Assembly (NCBI GenBank): GCA_902607525.1
Contig: CACLKK010000007.1
Span: 1 to 37,910, forward strand
Origin: an uncultured Pelagibacteraceae bacterium
Lineage (GTDB): Bacteria; Pseudomonadota; Alphaproteobacteria; Pelagibacterales; Pelagibacteraceae
DNA length: 37,910 nt
Reading direction: 5' to 3'
The translations under genes were made by a program, and so were the position numbers. Positions 6,925-17,045 of this stretch are shown piece after piece. The notes under the pieces are model-generated. The model searched no databases and was not told the origin of the DNA. It was given only the letters and a program-made list of their open reading frames with translations. The first letter of the stretch is position 1; each line of letters starts with the position of its first letter.

Positions 6925-8487
6925 GTGATTGATAAATCAGCAATTCAAGCAACCAGCTCTTGGCCATTTGTTGAAGCAAGAAAATTGGTTAAAGAAAGAC
7001 AAAAAATTTACGAAAAAAAAGGTAAAATCACTTTGCAAACTGGTTATGGTCCAAGCGGTTTACCACACATAGGAACTTTTGCTGAAGTAGCACGCACTAC
7101 CATGATGGTTAATGCCATAAAACAGTTAATCGATATTCCAACTGAAATAATTACTTTTTCTGATGATATGGATGGTTTAAGAAAAGTACCTGAAAACATT
7201 CCAAATAAAGAAATATTAGAAAAAAATTTACATAAACCGCTTACCAGCGTTCCAGACCCTTTTAAAAAATATGGTAGCTTTGGAGAACATAACAACGAAA
7301 TGTTAAAAAAATTTTTAGATGAGTTTAAGTTCGATTATATTTTTAAAAGCTCTACCGATACATATAAAAAAGGATTATTTAATTCTGCTTTACTTTTAGT
7401 TTTGGAAAAGTATGAACAGATAAAAGAGATTGTTCTTCCTACTTTGGGAAAAGAAAGACAAAAAACTTATAGCCCCTTTTTACCGGTATGTCCAGAAACA
7501 GGAAAAGTTTTAGAAGTTCCGGTTATTGAAATAAAAAAAAATGAAGGAAAAATTATTTATCAACATGAAAACAAAAAAAAAGAAACAGAAATTATTAATG
7601 GAAAATGTAAATTGCAATGGAAAGTGGATTGGGCGATGAGATGGTATTCCTTTGATGTTGATTACGAAATGTACGGAAAAGATTTAATTGAGAGCGCAAT
7701 TCTTTCCGGAAAAATTTGTAAAATTCTTGGAAAAAAAAGCCCAAATGGTTTTGCATACGAAATGTTTTTAGATGAAAAGGGTGAAAAAATTTCTAAATCA
7801 AAAGGAAACGGAATAACCATCGAAGAGTGGTTGAAATATGCTTCTCCTGAAAGTTTATCTTTATACATGTATCAAAACCCAAAAAGAGCAAAAAAACTTT
7901 ATGCTGATGTTGTTCCAAAAGCTGTTGATGAATACTTAACATCCATTGATAAATTTAGTGAACAAGATGATAAACAAAAACTTCTGAACCCGGTTTGGCA
8001 TATACATAAAGGCAACCCACCAAAAGAAAAATCGATTATGCCATTTTCAGTTTTATTAAATTTGGTCGGAACCAGCAATGCTAATGACAAGGAAGTATTA
8101 TGGAAATTTATAAAAAAAAATAAAAAAAATATTAAAGTTTCAGATCATCCTATTTTAGACGGTTTAGTGGGTTATGCATTAAAGTATTTTGAAGATATAG
8201 TTAAACCAAATAAAAAATATAGAAAACCAAATGATAAAGAAAAAAAAGCATTAAAAGATTTAGTTAAGAGATTGAAAGAATGCCAGGAACAGACAGATCC
8301 TGAAGCAATACAAACAATTGTTTATTCAGTAGGGAAAGATAATGGATATCAAGAAAATTTAAGAGAATGGTTTAAAGCGATCTATGAAATAATTTTTGGA
8401 GATCAAGACGGCCCAAGAATGGGATTTTTTATAAGTTTTTTTGGCATAAAAGAAAGTATAGAACTGATTAACAAATATATTAAATAA
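6925..8487 (+). CDS. lysK: Lysyl-tRNA synthetase, class I
   Basis: 520 residues, charging tRNA-Lys with lysine. It is a class I enzyme: a HIGH-type signature PHIGT at 47-51 and KISKS at 288-292. Class I LysRS is typical of archaea, spirochaetes and alphaproteobacteria, whereas most bacteria have the unrelated class II form. The start is GTG at 6925; no better in-frame ATG precedes the conserved N-terminus. The stop overlaps the pyrD start (TAATG), suggesting coupled translation. Confidence 0.95.
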   Translation: MIDKSAIQATSSWPFVEARKLVKERQKIYEKKGKITLQTGYGPSGLPHIGTFAEVARTTMMVNAIKQLIDIPTEIITFSDDMDGLRKVPENIPNKEILEKNLHKPLTSVPDPFKKYGSFGEHNNEMLKKFLDEFKFDYIFKSSTDTYKKGLFNSALLLVLEKYEQIKEIVLPTLGKERQKTYSPFLPVCPETGKVLEVPVIEIKKNEGKIIYQHENKKKETEIINGKCKLQWKVDWAMRWYSFDVDYEMYGKDLIESAILSGKICKILGKKSPNGFAYEMFLDEKGEKISKSKGNGITIEEWLKYASPESLSLYMYQNPKRAKKLYADVVPKAVDEYLTSIDKFSEQDDKQKLLNPVWHIHKGNPPKEKSIMPFSVLLNLVGTSNANDKEVLWKFIKKNKKNIKVSDHPILDGLVGYALKYFEDIVKPNKKYRKPNDKEKKALKDLVKRLKECQEQTDPEAIQTIVYSVGKDNGYQENLREWFKAIYEIIFGDQDGPRMGFFISFFGIKESIELINKYIK

Positions 8488-9533
8488 TGTTTTCTGTATT
8501 AAGACCGCTCTTATTTAACCTGGACCCAGAAACGGCTCATGATTTAGCTATTAAATCACTTAAGTTTAATCCTTTTCCTAGCAGAATGTTTGAGGTTGAG
8601 GACGAAGAAATGTTAAATATAAAATTATTAGGAAAAAGTTTTCCAAACCCTATTGGTCTAGCAGCAGGGTTTGATAAAAGTGCCGAAGTTTATAATTCAT
8701 TGCTAAGATTAGGTTTTGGATTTGTAGAAGTCGGAACGGTTACACCGTTAAAACAATATGGAAATCCTAAACCTAGAATATTTAGACTTGAAGATGATCA
8801 GGCTTTAATAAATAGGCTGGGATTTAATAATGATGGGATGGAAGCAATAAAGGCTAGAATTAAATCTGAAAAAAATATTGGTATATTGGGAGTTAATATT
8901 GGACCAAACAAAGAAACTAAAGATCAAAAAAATGATTTTTGTTTAGGGTTAAAAAACTTTTTTGATGTAGCAGATTATATTACTATAAATATTTCTTCAC
9001 CAAACACCGAAGGTTTAAGAGACTTTCACGATCAAGAAAGACTTATAGAACTTATAACTTCTCTGAATAAAATAAAAAAAGATAAAGAAACAAATATTCC
9101 TTTATTGTTAAAAATATCACCGGATATAAATAATAATTACATTCCAGAAATTGCAGAAACCGCTATAAAAAGTAACGTTTCTGCAATTATACTAACAAAC
9201 ACAACAAATGGTAATAGAGCTAATTTGAAGAGCGAATTAAGAAAAGAAGAAGGAGGGCTTTCGGGTGATCCTTTGCACGAAATATCAAACAATATTATTA
9301 AGAAGTTTTATAAAGAATTAAAAAATAAAATTCCCATCATTGGAGTTGGAGGTGTTAATTCAGGAAAATCTGCTTATGAAAAAATCCTTGCAGGAGCATC
9401 ACTCTTGCAGCTTTATACTGGATTTGTTTACAGAGGACCTTCCGCTGCAAAAGATATAAAAAAAGAATTAATTCAAATTTTAAAGACAGAAGGAATAAAA
9501 AATATAAAAGATGTTGTGGGAAAAGGTGTATAA
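8487..9533 (+). CDS. pyrD: Dihydroorotate dehydrogenase (quinone), class 2
   Basis: 348 residues. It oxidises dihydroorotate to orotate in pyrimidine synthesis and passes electrons to membrane quinone. The N-terminal helical extension (residues 1-40) is the class 2 membrane-association element. Family motifs include NPIGLAAGFDK, GFGFVEVGTVTP, NRLGFNNDG and INISSPNTEGLR with the catalytic serine, then TNTT and a GVGGV phosphate loop. It begins within the lysK stop codon and ends flush against the convergent ccdA-like gene with no spacer. Confidence 0.96.
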   Translation: MFSVLRPLLFNLDPETAHDLAIKSLKFNPFPSRMFEVEDEEMLNIKLLGKSFPNPIGLAAGFDKSAEVYNSLLRLGFGFVEVGTVTPLKQYGNPKPRIFRLEDDQALINRLGFNNDGMEAIKARIKSEKNIGILGVNIGPNKETKDQKNDFCLGLKNFFDVADYITINISSPNTEGLRDFHDQERLIELITSLNKIKKDKETNIPLLLKISPDINNNYIPEIAETAIKSNVSAIILTNTTNGNRANLKSELRKEEGGLSGDPLHEISNNIIKKFYKELKNKIPIIGVGGVNSGKSAYEKILAGASLLQLYTGFVYRGPSAAKDIKKELIQILKTEGIKNIKDVVGKGV

Positions 9534-10250
9534 TTAACCAATCTTTTCAAACCAAGGAAAGTATTCTAATATAAAAAATCCAAGAATTTGCAAGCGATCA
9601 GTTAAAATAGCTATTCCCGTTAGCAATAAAATAGCCCCACCTATTTTATTTATGTTTGATAAATTTTTTCTAAAAGTTTTAGAAAATAAAAAAAATTTGT
9701 CAATTAAAACTCCAGATATAATAAAAGGTATAGCCAAACCTAAAGAGTAAAACGATAATAATAAAATACCTCTGTTAGCATTTTCTTCTAATGCAGCTAA
9801 AGTTATAATTGAGCCAAGAATAGGCCCTATGCAAGGCGTCCAACCGAAAGCAAAAGCCGCTCCAACAATTAAAGGAAAGGTCAAATTATCACTATATTGA
9901 CTAGTAAAAATTCTTATATCTTTATTCATAAAATTAAAATTAATAAATCCTAATAGTTGAAGAGAAAATAATATTATAATGGAAGCGGCTATGATTCTAA
10001 AAATATTAGAATTAACTAAAAAAAATTTTCCAATAAGTGTAGCGGTAGACCCTAATGTTATAAAAACAAAAGAAAACCCTAAAGTAAAAAAAACTGTTTT
10101 AATAACTATTAAATTTCTTTTTTTTTCTTTTATTTTATCAAGTGATGTGCCTGAAATATAAGAAATATATCCAGGAATTAACGGTAAAACACAAGGTGAT
10201 AAAAAACTAATTAGTCCAGCTAAAAAAGCTACAGTTAACGTTGCGTTCAT
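9534..10250 (-). CDS. ccdA: CcdA-type cytochrome c biogenesis / thiol-electron transporter
   Basis: 238 residues with about six membrane helices. The two conserved cysteines are present, C20 in FLSPCVLPLIPGY and C140 in GWTPCIGPILG, each in a proline-rich helix. CcdA carries reducing equivalents from cytosolic thioredoxin to periplasmic thiol proteins, supporting haem attachment to cytochrome c. It shares one base with the upstream TauE/SafE gene, so the two are probably cotranscribed. Confidence 0.9.
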   Translation of the reverse strand: MNATLTVAFLAGLISFLSPCVLPLIPGYISYISGTSLDKIKEKKRNLIVIKTVFFTLGFSFVFITLGSTATLIGKFFLVNSNIFRIIAASIIILFSLQLLGFINFNFMNKDIRIFTSQYSDNLTFPLIVGAAFAFGWTPCIGPILGSIITLAALEENANRGILLLSFYSLGLAIPFIISGVLIDKFFLFSKTFRKNLSNINKIGGAILLLTGIAILTDRLQILGFFILEYFPWFEKIG

Positions 10251-11341
10251 TAATACATTGATGGCTGATTCATTTTCTCAGATCTCCATCTGCTTATAGT
10301 TCTTCTTAAAAAAGAAACAGCTACTCCGGCAACCAACGCCAAGAAAATAGAGGAAATTCCATAAACGATTGGGTAATTATTGGATAAATTAAAAATAGTA
10401 TTTCCAAATTCACTTATTTCGACAACCTTATCAGTTGGGATTCTAAGACTTGGTGTCCCATTTCTGAAAAATGTATCGTATGCCATCAAAACTCCTACTG
10501 AAAGCATAAGCAAAGCTAGTAAAGTTTTTAATTCTGATCCTTGAAGTTTTTGTCCAATTTTTTGACCAGAGTGAACTCCTGCTATGGAACCTGTGATTAA
10601 TATTAAAACAAGGACTAAATCAATTGTATTATACGTAAAGGCATGAGACACAACAACAAATCCGGTTACAAATATTGTAACGAACAAAGATGTGCCCGGC
10701 ACTAATTTTGTTGGCATACCAATTAGATAGATCATAGCTGGCACCATTAAAAATGCTCCTCCTACACCCATGATTGCAGCAACAAAACCTACAACAATAC
10801 CTAAGATAATTGGAACTAGGGCACTTTCATATAATTGAGATTTTTTAAATCGCATTCTAAAAGGAAGTCCATGTATCCAATAATGAGTGTGTAATTTTTT
10901 TTTAATTATTACTTTTTTTTTAATTCTATCAATTTCCATCAACCCATCTCTAAGCATAAAACTTCCTATGATAGCTAAAACATACATGTAAGCTAATGTT
11001 ATAACTAAATCTATTTTATCTATTCCTTTAAAATATCCAAAAGTTAACATTCCCATAGCAGTTCCGATTAGACCACCTCCAATAATCATCCAGCCCATTT
11101 TTAAATCCATGGTTTTTTTAAACCAGTGGGTTAAAGTACCAGAGGTTGATGATGCTAAAATATTATTAGCTTCATTTGCGACCGCATAAATTGGAGGAAT
11201 TCCCATGAAAATTAAAAAAGGAGTCATTAAAAAGCCACCCCCAACCCCGAACAATCCTGACAGGAACCCTATTACATAACTTACAAAAAGTATTAATATT
11301 ACGTTTATTTGAACTTCAGCTATTGGTAAGTAAATTTCCAT
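10250..11341 (-). CDS. TauE/SafE family permease (putative sulfite / organosulfur exporter)
   Basis: 363 residues and eight or so membrane segments. The two halves each begin with the family glycine motif: GLFGVGGGFLMTPFLI near residue 30 and AIMGVGGAFLMVPAMI near residue 190. The loop between them is long and basic (about residues 135-165). Members move sulfite, sulfoacetate or related anions; the actual substrate cannot be read from sequence. Pairing with a ccdA-like thiol carrier hints at sulfur handling. It faces rpmB across a 110-bp divergent spacer. Confidence 0.85.
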   Translation of the reverse strand: MEIYLPIAEVQINVILILFVSYVIGFLSGLFGVGGGFLMTPFLIFMGIPPIYAVANEANNILASSTSGTLTHWFKKTMDLKMGWMIIGGGLIGTAMGMLTFGYFKGIDKIDLVITLAYMYVLAIIGSFMLRDGLMEIDRIKKKVIIKKKLHTHYWIHGLPFRMRFKKSQLYESALVPIILGIVVGFVAAIMGVGGAFLMVPAMIYLIGMPTKLVPGTSLFVTIFVTGFVVVSHAFTYNTIDLVLVLILITGSIAGVHSGQKIGQKLQGSELKTLLALLMLSVGVLMAYDTFFRNGTPSLRIPTDKVVEISEFGNTIFNLSNNYPIVYGISSIFLALVAGVAVSFLRRTISRWRSEKMNQPSMY

Positions 11342-11404
11342 TTGAAAATCTTTAAATATAACTATTCCTCGATACTAAAGTTGTCAATATTTTAATATAT
11401 TACC

Positions 11405-11433
11405 TTGATTCCATTTTCTACTGCATCTATATA
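11405..11433 (+). promoter_or_regulatory. Putative rpmB promoter
   Basis: TTGATT (11405-11410) and TATATA (11428-11433) have an ideal 17-bp spacer. Transcription would begin near 11440, leaving about 12 bases of leader that include part of AAGGAA before the ATG at 11452. Confidence 0.4.
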
Positions 11434-11451
11434 CAGCTAAGGAAATTTAAT

Positions 11452-11730
11452 ATGTCAAAGAAATGCGAACTAACAGGCAAGTCCCCCTTAAAAGGTCATA
11501 AAGTGAGCCATGCAAATAATAAGGCCAAAAGGAAATTTTTTCCCAACCTAAAAAAAGTGACTTTTAAAAGCGATATATTGAAAAGAAATATTAAACTAAA
11601 TGTTAGTAATTCAGCATTAAGGACAGTGGATTATAAGGGTGGATTAGATTTTTACTTAAAAAGTGCCAGGTCATTCAAATTATCATCAAGAGCAAAAAAA
11701 CTTAAAAATAAAATAATCGCTAAAGTTTAA
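11452..11730 (+). CDS. rpmB: 50S ribosomal protein L28
   Basis: 92 residues, strongly basic, matching alphaproteobacterial L28, which is longer than the E. coli form. The start MSKKCELTGKSP and the NNKAKRKFFPNL segment (residues 22-33) are diagnostic. It is the first gene of a short plus-strand pair with the queuosine-precursor transporter, six bases downstream. Confidence 0.97.
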   Translation: MSKKCELTGKSPLKGHKVSHANNKAKRKFFPNLKKVTFKSDILKRNIKLNVSNSALRTVDYKGGLDFYLKSARSFKLSSRAKKLKNKIIAKV

Positions 11731-11736
11731 TTATTA

Positions 11737-12324
11737 ATGATTAGGTTAGAAAACCGTTTTTTTTTTATTTTAGCTTTTTTAATGGGTTTGGTAGTTACAC
11801 TATCAAACTACCTTGTTAAGTTTCCTGTAAGCCATTTTGGCCTTAGTGATTTATTAACATACGGAGCCTTTAGTTACCCAGTTGCATTTTTAATTACTGA
11901 TTTATCCAATAGAAGATATGGTAAGGATGCTGCAAAAAAAATTGTATATTTAGGATTTGCACTTGGAATTCTTTTAACTCTTTATTTTTCAACTAATTAT
12001 TCAGATTTGATTTCAATTAGAATCGCGATTGGATCTGGGACAGCATTTCTCATCGCTCAACTAATTGATGTCAATATCTTTGATCGTTTAAGAAAAAAAA
12101 TTTGGTTTGCAGCACCTTTAGCTTCATCTTTAATAGGATCAAGCGTAGATACTTTTTTATTTTTTTCTATTTCTTTTTATGGAACGAATATAAATTGGAT
12201 AACTTTATCTATTGGTGATTTATCAGTAAAAATAATTGTAGCATTAGTGATGTTAATACCTTTTAGGTTAGCAATTTCTTATATTAAAGAAGCTTCAGTT
12301 GTAAAAAAAAAAATTAATGTATAG
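11737..12324 (+). CDS. yhhQ: YhhQ/VUT family queuosine-precursor transporter
   Basis: 195 residues with about six membrane helices. The family (formerly DUF165) pattern is visible: N-SNYLVKFP near residue 23, [13 protein letters not shown] with its acidic/basic cluster near 50-62, [18 protein letters not shown] near 95-112, and [12 protein letters not shown] near 131. The E. coli homologue imports queuosine precursors such as 7-cyano-7-deazaguanine. Its 3' end overlaps the 3' end of the opposing cobT by 11 bp. Confidence 0.88.
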   Translation: MIRLENRFFFILAFLMGLVVTLSNYLVKFPVSHFGLSDLLTYGAFSYPVAFLITDLSNRRYGKDAAKKIVYLGFALGILLTLYFSTNYSDLISIRIAIGSGTAFLIAQLIDVNIFDRLRKKIWFAAPLASSLIGSSVDTFLFFSISFYGTNINWITLSIGDLSVKIIVALVMLIPFRLAISYIKEASVVKKKINV

Positions 12325-14125
12325 TTTTGTTATCTTTTCCTGAAAAAAGTTTGGTTAATTGGTTAACCATTACATCTCCAAGTTCTTGAACGTCAGCTAT
12401 TTTAATTGCTTTTTTATAATACCTAGTTACATCGTGACCTATACCGATAGCAAGAATTTCTATATTTGAATTTTCTTCTATCCATTTAACAGCTTGCTTT
12501 AGATGTTTTTCTAAATAGTCACCTGAATTTACAGACAAAGTTGAGTCGTCGACTGGCGCGCCATCTGATATAACCATTAGTATTTTTCTCTCCTCTTTTC
12601 TTGAAGAGATTCTTTTAAATGCCCAAAGCAAAGCTTCTCCATCAATATTTTCTTTTAATAAACCTTCTTTAAGCATTAAACCAAGATTTTTTTTTGACTG
12701 TCTCCAAGGCTTGTCTGCAGATTTATAAACAATGTGCCTTAAATCATTTAGTCTTCCAGGATTCGTTGGTTTGTTTTCTAAGTTCCATTGTTCTCTACTT
12801 TTTCCACCTTTCCAATTTTTTGTTGTAAAACCTAAAATTTCAACTTTGACAGAACACCTTTCTAAAGTTCGTGATAAAATATCAGCACATATTGCTGCAA
12901 CAGAAATTGGCCTTCCTCTCATAGAACCAGAATTATCGATAAGAAGTGTAACTATAGTATCTTTAAATTCAGTTTCTTTTTCCATTTTATAAGATAGAGA
13001 ATGAAATGGATCGGCAACTATTCTGGATAATTTTGAAGCATCAAGAATTCCTTCTTCCAAGTCAAATTCCCATGATCTATTTTGTTTTGCCAATAATTGT
13101 CGCTGGAGTTTATTAGCAAGTTTTGCTATTAAATTCTGTAAATTAGTGAGCTGCTGATCTAAATTTTTTCTTAGCCTAAAAATCTCTTCTTCGTTTTCTA
13201 AATCTTCAGCATTTTTTATTTCATCATATTTACTAGTAAAAATTTTATATTTTTCTTTCAGTAAATTTTTTTTATTTTTTTGAAATAAATTTGGATCACC
13301 CACAACTTCTTTTGTTTCTTTATCATCTGCATCTTTATTTTCGCTGAAAGATTCAAAGTTGGCATCAATAACATTTGCATCAGAATCGCTGGATTTATCC
13401 TGATCTTTTTGGGCTGAACTGTTTTCATCTTGATTTTCATCAGATGAAGACGCGTCTTCTTTTGAAGTTTCTTTTTTTTCCTCTTTCTCCTTTGAATCTG
13501 AATCTTCAAAGTCTAAATTATTGATTAAATCAGCTATTAATTGATTGAATTGGTTTTGATTTTCAACACAATTATCTAGCTCTTTAAGTTTTTTTTTAAG
13601 GTTTTTGTCAAATAAATTCTTCCAATGACTTAATACTTTTTTTGTAGCTTCATTTTGATTTATTTTGAAAAAATGACTTCTTAAATATAATTCAAATGCT
13701 TCTGTAATTGGGACGTCTGACTCAGTTCTAATTTCTTCAATTTTTCTGTTTTTAAACTTATTCTCGTAACACTGTGTTATATTATTCTTTACGCCTTTTA
13801 ACTTATCTGAGCCAATTTTTTCATATCTTATTTTTTCAGCGATAGCATATAATGCTCTAGCCATTGATCCTGTTGGTTGGTTTTTATTATAAATTTTTTC
13901 GTCAGTATATTTTATTTTTAAAGCTTCGGAGTCAGCAAAAGCTCTTAAATAGGTAAAATCTTGTAGTTTTTTTAAATTTACAATTTCAGGAAGATTTAAA
14001 GAATTTTTTTTGGAGCTTAAGTCGTTTCCAAATTTAATTTCAAGATTATAATTTTCAGAAATAGCTTTAACAGCTGAAGAGACAGCAGATTTAAATCTTT
14101 CCTTTAAGAGTTCATGTTCATCCAT
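12314..14125 (-). CDS. cobT: CobT-like cobaltochelatase subunit with VWA domain
   Basis: 603 residues. An N-terminal helical CobT region (1-200) is followed by a very acidic, low-complexity linker (about 210-275), a helical stretch, and a C-terminal von Willebrand A domain with the MIDAS motif DNSGS near residue 395. In B12-making alphaproteobacteria CobT joins CobS and CobN to insert cobalt into hydrogenobyrinic acid a,c-diamide. Pelagibacter-type cells are generally not B12 producers, and no other cob gene is seen here, so the substrate here may differ. It is nine bases downstream of cobS. Confidence 0.9.
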   Translation of the reverse strand: MDEHELLKERFKSAVSSAVKAISENYNLEIKFGNDLSSKKNSLNLPEIVNLKKLQDFTYLRAFADSEALKIKYTDEKIYNKNQPTGSMARALYAIAEKIRYEKIGSDKLKGVKNNITQCYENKFKNRKIEEIRTESDVPITEAFELYLRSHFFKINQNEATKKVLSHWKNLFDKNLKKKLKELDNCVENQNQFNQLIADLINNLDFEDSDSKEKEEKKETSKEDASSSDENQDENSSAQKDQDKSSDSDANVIDANFESFSENKDADDKETKEVVGDPNLFQKNKKNLLKEKYKIFTSKYDEIKNAEDLENEEEIFRLRKNLDQQLTNLQNLIAKLANKLQRQLLAKQNRSWEFDLEEGILDASKLSRIVADPFHSLSYKMEKETEFKDTIVTLLIDNSGSMRGRPISVAAICADILSRTLERCSVKVEILGFTTKNWKGGKSREQWNLENKPTNPGRLNDLRHIVYKSADKPWRQSKKNLGLMLKEGLLKENIDGEALLWAFKRISSRKEERKILMVISDGAPVDDSTLSVNSGDYLEKHLKQAVKWIEENSNIEILAIGIGHDVTRYYKKAIKIADVQELGDVMVNQLTKLFSGKDNKTIH

Positions 14126-14134
14126 TTGAAAGTT

Positions 14135-15109
14135 TTATATTTTAATATTAATTGATGATTCTGGTAAATCTTCACCAAAACATCTTTGATAATACTCTGC
14201 GATTATATTTTTTTCTAAATCATCGCACTTATTAAGAAAAGTTACTCTAAACGCATATCCTACATCTTTAAATATTTCAGAATTTTCTGCCCAATGTAAA
14301 ACTGTTCGTGGACTCATTACTGTAGAAATGTCTCCGTTTACAAATCCTTTTCTAGTCAAGTCAGCAACTTTTATCATATTTGAAACAATTTCTTTGCCTT
14401 CTTTCGTATTTAAGCCTTTTGATTTCGCAAGAATAATTTCTAACTCTTTATCAAATTTTAGATAATTTAAAGTTGTAATAATATTCCATCTGTCTAGCTG
14501 TCCTTGATTTATTTGCTGTGTTCCTTGATAAAGTCCAGTTGTATCGCCCAATCCTATTGTGTTTGTAGTTGCAAACAATCTAAAGAAAGGATGCTGATGT
14601 AAAACTTTATTTTGATCCAATAAAGTAAAACTTCCTTCTTTTTCAAGAACTCTTTGAATTACAAACATTACGTCAGGTCTACCAGCATCATATTCATCAA
14701 ATACTAATGCCATTGGATTTTGTATAGACCAAGGAAGTATACCCTCTCTAAATTCTGTAATTTGCTTATTATCCTTTATTACAATTGCATCCTTTCCAAT
14801 TAAATCTATCCGACTTATATGACTATCCAAATTTACTCTTAAGCATGGCCAATTTAATCTGGCCGCAACTTGTTCTATGTGAGTTGATTTTCCAGTTCCA
14901 TGATAACCTTGAATTAAAACACGCTTGTTGAATGCAAAACCTGAAATGATAGCTAAAGTTGTGTCTCTATCAAATTTATAGTTGGTATCAATTTCGGGAA
15001 CATATTCATTTTTTTTTGAAAACCCATCAACTTTCATTTCTGTATCAATTCCGAAAATTTGTTTTACAGAAATTTTCATATCAGGAGTTAATTCTGCTAG
15101 TTGTGTCAT
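14135..15109 (-). CDS. cobS: CobS-like AAA+ ATPase
   Basis: 324 residues of a MoxR/CobS-type AAA+ ATPase. Walker A is GYHGTGKST (68-76) and Walker B is ALVFDEYD (134-141); the sensor-like FATTNT motif lies near residue 184. CobS assembles into rings with CobT to power metal insertion by CobN. The MoxR-VWA pairing is also a general chaperone arrangement for metal or cofactor loading. It sits between the J-domain gene (five bases upstream) and cobT in an order shared by many alphaproteobacteria. Confidence 0.93.
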   Translation of the reverse strand: MTQLAELTPDMKISVKQIFGIDTEMKVDGFSKKNEYVPEIDTNYKFDRDTTLAIISGFAFNKRVLIQGYHGTGKSTHIEQVAARLNWPCLRVNLDSHISRIDLIGKDAIVIKDNKQITEFREGILPWSIQNPMALVFDEYDAGRPDVMFVIQRVLEKEGSFTLLDQNKVLHQHPFFRLFATTNTIGLGDTTGLYQGTQQINQGQLDRWNIITTLNYLKFDKELEIILAKSKGLNTKEGKEIVSNMIKVADLTRKGFVNGDISTVMSPRTVLHWAENSEIFKDVGYAFRVTFLNKCDDLEKNIIAEYYQRCFGEDLPESSINIKI

Positions 15110-15114
15110 AATTA

Positions 15115-15633
15115 TTATTTTCCAATCATCATAAGTTTAAGATGGCTATATGCCAAAGTAATTATTTTCAACTTATCTTCAAACCTCTTGTTACCAGCGT
15201 TTCTATCAGGATGAAATTTTTTTACAAGAGTTTTAAACCGTTTTTTTACTACTGGCCAGCTGGAGTTTAATTCTAGACCCATAATTCTGTAAGCGTCTAT
15301 ATCTTTTGCGTTTAATTTTCTACCGTTTAAATTATTAATATTTTTTTCTTGTTTAAAAAAATTAAATTTATCATTTAAAGCATTTGTCCACAAAATACTA
15401 AAAAAATTATCCGAAGAACCAAATTTTTGCGTAGGTCGGTGCCAGGTGAGATCAGATTTTAAAAAATTTTCAATTTCATTTTGGTCCATTCCATCGAAAT
15501 AGTTCCAATTTTTGTTAAATAATTTTATGTGTTCTTCGCACAACCATCTGTAGTTCTTACTATTATCTTTTTCTAATGGAGCTTTAAACTTTCCACTTTC
15601 TTTACAGCTTTCCCAATCGCAAATGTTTTCCAT
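15115..15633 (-). CDS. J-domain protein of the CobST cluster
   Basis: 172 residues. The N-terminal half carries C5, C10, C32 and H35, likely a small zinc site, within a segment conserved in alphaproteobacterial homologues (Y-x-[21 protein letters not shown]). The J domain is at the C-terminus (about 113-172) with the HPD tripeptide at 141-143, which stimulates DnaK ATPase. A full-length DnaJ has its J domain at the N-terminus plus a G/F region, so this is a specialised co-chaperone. Its place beside cobS suggests it delivers DnaK to the CobST complex or its client. Confidence 0.88.
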   Translation of the reverse strand: MENICDWESCKESGKFKAPLEKDNSKNYRWLCEEHIKLFNKNWNYFDGMDQNEIENFLKSDLTWHRPTQKFGSSDNFFSILWTNALNDKFNFFKQEKNINNLNGRKLNAKDIDAYRIMGLELNSSWPVVKKRFKTLVKKFHPDRNAGNKRFEDKLKIITLAYSHLKLMMIGK

Positions 15634-15676
15634 TGTTTATAGGTATTATATGTTCTAAGATTTTAGAAGTAAAATC

Positions 15677-15928
15677 ATGAGTTTTTTTGACCAAATAAAA
15701 GAAAAAATAATTAAGTCAATTAATCCTAAAAATATAATATTAATTGATAATTCAAGTTTACACACTAAGCACAAATCTTTTGATTCAAACAAATATCATC
15801 TTAAAATTATAATAGAATCTGAAAAGTTAAAAAAAATGGATAAAATCACTGTTCACAGAAAAATCTTTTCTATTTTAAAAGACGAAATGCAAAGCAAAAT
15901 TCATGCATTAGAAATAGAAATAAAGTAA
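15677..15928 (+). CDS. BolA family protein
   Basis: 83 residues, a typical BolA length. The fold pattern is visible: helix, SSLHTKHK loop with the potential iron-sulfur ligand histidine near residue 29, then KITVHRKIFSILKDEM and the C-terminal KIHALEIEIK with the second conserved histidine near residue 76. BolA proteins pair with monothiol glutaredoxins and bind [2Fe-2S] clusters. It is divergent from the J-domain gene across 43 bp, as in many alphaproteobacteria, and ends four bases from the convergent aroB. Confidence 0.9.
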   Translation: MSFFDQIKEKIIKSINPKNIILIDNSSLHTKHKSFDSNKYHLKIIIESEKLKKMDKITVHRKIFSILKDEMQSKIHALEIEIK

Positions 15929-15932
15929 TTTT

Positions 15933-17045
15933 TTATAAAAAGTATGATTTTAAAAAACTCCTAATTTGATTTGCATGTATTGAGATTTTTTTTGGATCAG
16001 TAGTTTTTCCTATTTTTTTCAATAAAATTAAGTTAATTTTTTTATCTACATTTTTCTTATCTTTTTTCATAAAATAAACAATTTTATTAATCTCACTTTT
16101 TTTAAAGATTTTTTTAATATCCATAAGTAAATTTAATTTTAAATAATGTTTTTTTATCAAAAGTAGGTCTCTTTGTGATAATAGTTTTTTTTTATTTGAT
16201 AAGTCGCTAGCAATTATCATTCCAAGAAGTACTGCTTCGCCATGATTTAGCTTTTTTGAAAAATTTTTTGCTCCTTCAAAACCATGTGCAAATGTATGAC
16301 CAAAATTTAATATCATTCTTAAATTCTTTTCTTTTTCATCTTTTTGAATGATTTTACTTTTAATTTTACAACTTTTTTTAATTGCATTTATTAAAATATT
16401 ATTATTTTGTTTATTTATTATTTTTTTTCCATTCTTCGATAACCAAAAGAAAAATTTTTTATCGAGTATTAATGAATGTTTTAATATTTCTCCGTAACCA
16501 GCAACCATTTCTCTTCCTGGTAAACTTTTTAGAATTGATATGTCGCTTAAAACAAAATCGGGTTGATAATAAGTTCCTATAAGATTTTTTCCTTGATTTG
16601 TATTAATTCCTGTTTTTCCACCTATGGAAGCATCAACTTGGGCCAATAAGGTTGTTGGAATATTTACAAATTTTAATCCTCTTTTAGTTAAATTAGAAAT
16701 AAATGCAGATAAATCTCCAATAACTCCACCGCCAAATGCAATTACACAATCTGATCTATTAAAATTATTTTTTAAAAGTTTTTCAATAATTTTATTTGCA
16801 ACGCTAATACTTTTAGTTTTTTCATTTGAGTGTAGCTTAAATATTTTTATGTCATATTTTTTTAATGATATAATTAATTTTTTTAATAATTTTCTTGTTA
16901 ATTTATTATCACTTATAATGCATATTCTTTTTACATTAGGCAGATTTTTTTTTATAAGCATGCCAGTTTTTCTTAAAATATTGTTTCCAAAATAAATTGG
17001 GTATGACCTAGTTTTAGTTTGAATAATTAACTTATTGTTTTTCAT
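15933..17045 (-). CDS. aroB: 3-dehydroquinate synthase
   Basis: 370 residues. It converts DAHP to 3-dehydroquinate in the shikimate pathway using NAD and a divalent metal. Motifs seen are the NAD site VIAFGGGVIGDLSAF near residue 101, the IPTTLLAQVDASIGGKTGIN loop at about 126, GYGEILKHSLI with the metal-binding glutamate, and the metal histidines in FGHTFAHG and LNHGEAV. Its start overlaps the aroK stop region by 14 bp, so aroK-aroB are almost surely one transcript. Confidence 0.97.
   Translation of the reverse strand: MKNNKLIIQTKTRSYPIYFGNNILRKTGMLIKKNLPNVKRICIISDNKLTRKLLKKLIISLKKYDIKIFKLHSNEKTKSISVANKIIEKLLKNNFNRSDCVIAFGGGVIGDLSAFISNLTKRGLKFVNIPTTLLAQVDASIGGKTGINTNQGKNLIGTYYQPDFVLSDISILKSLPGREMVAGYGEILKHSLILDKKFFFWLSKNGKKIINKQNNNILINAIKKSCKIKSKIIQKDEKEKNLRMILNFGHTFAHGFEGAKNFSKKLNHGEAVLLGMIIASDLSNKKKLLSQRDLLLIKKHYLKLNLLMDIKKIFKKSEINKIVYFMKKDKKNVDKKINLILLKKIGKTTDPKKISIHANQIRSFLKSYFL

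Noticed and set aside
12314-12324. Intrinsic terminators between convergent genes
   Set aside because: No GC-rich hairpin followed by a T-run is present; the genes simply overlap or abut.
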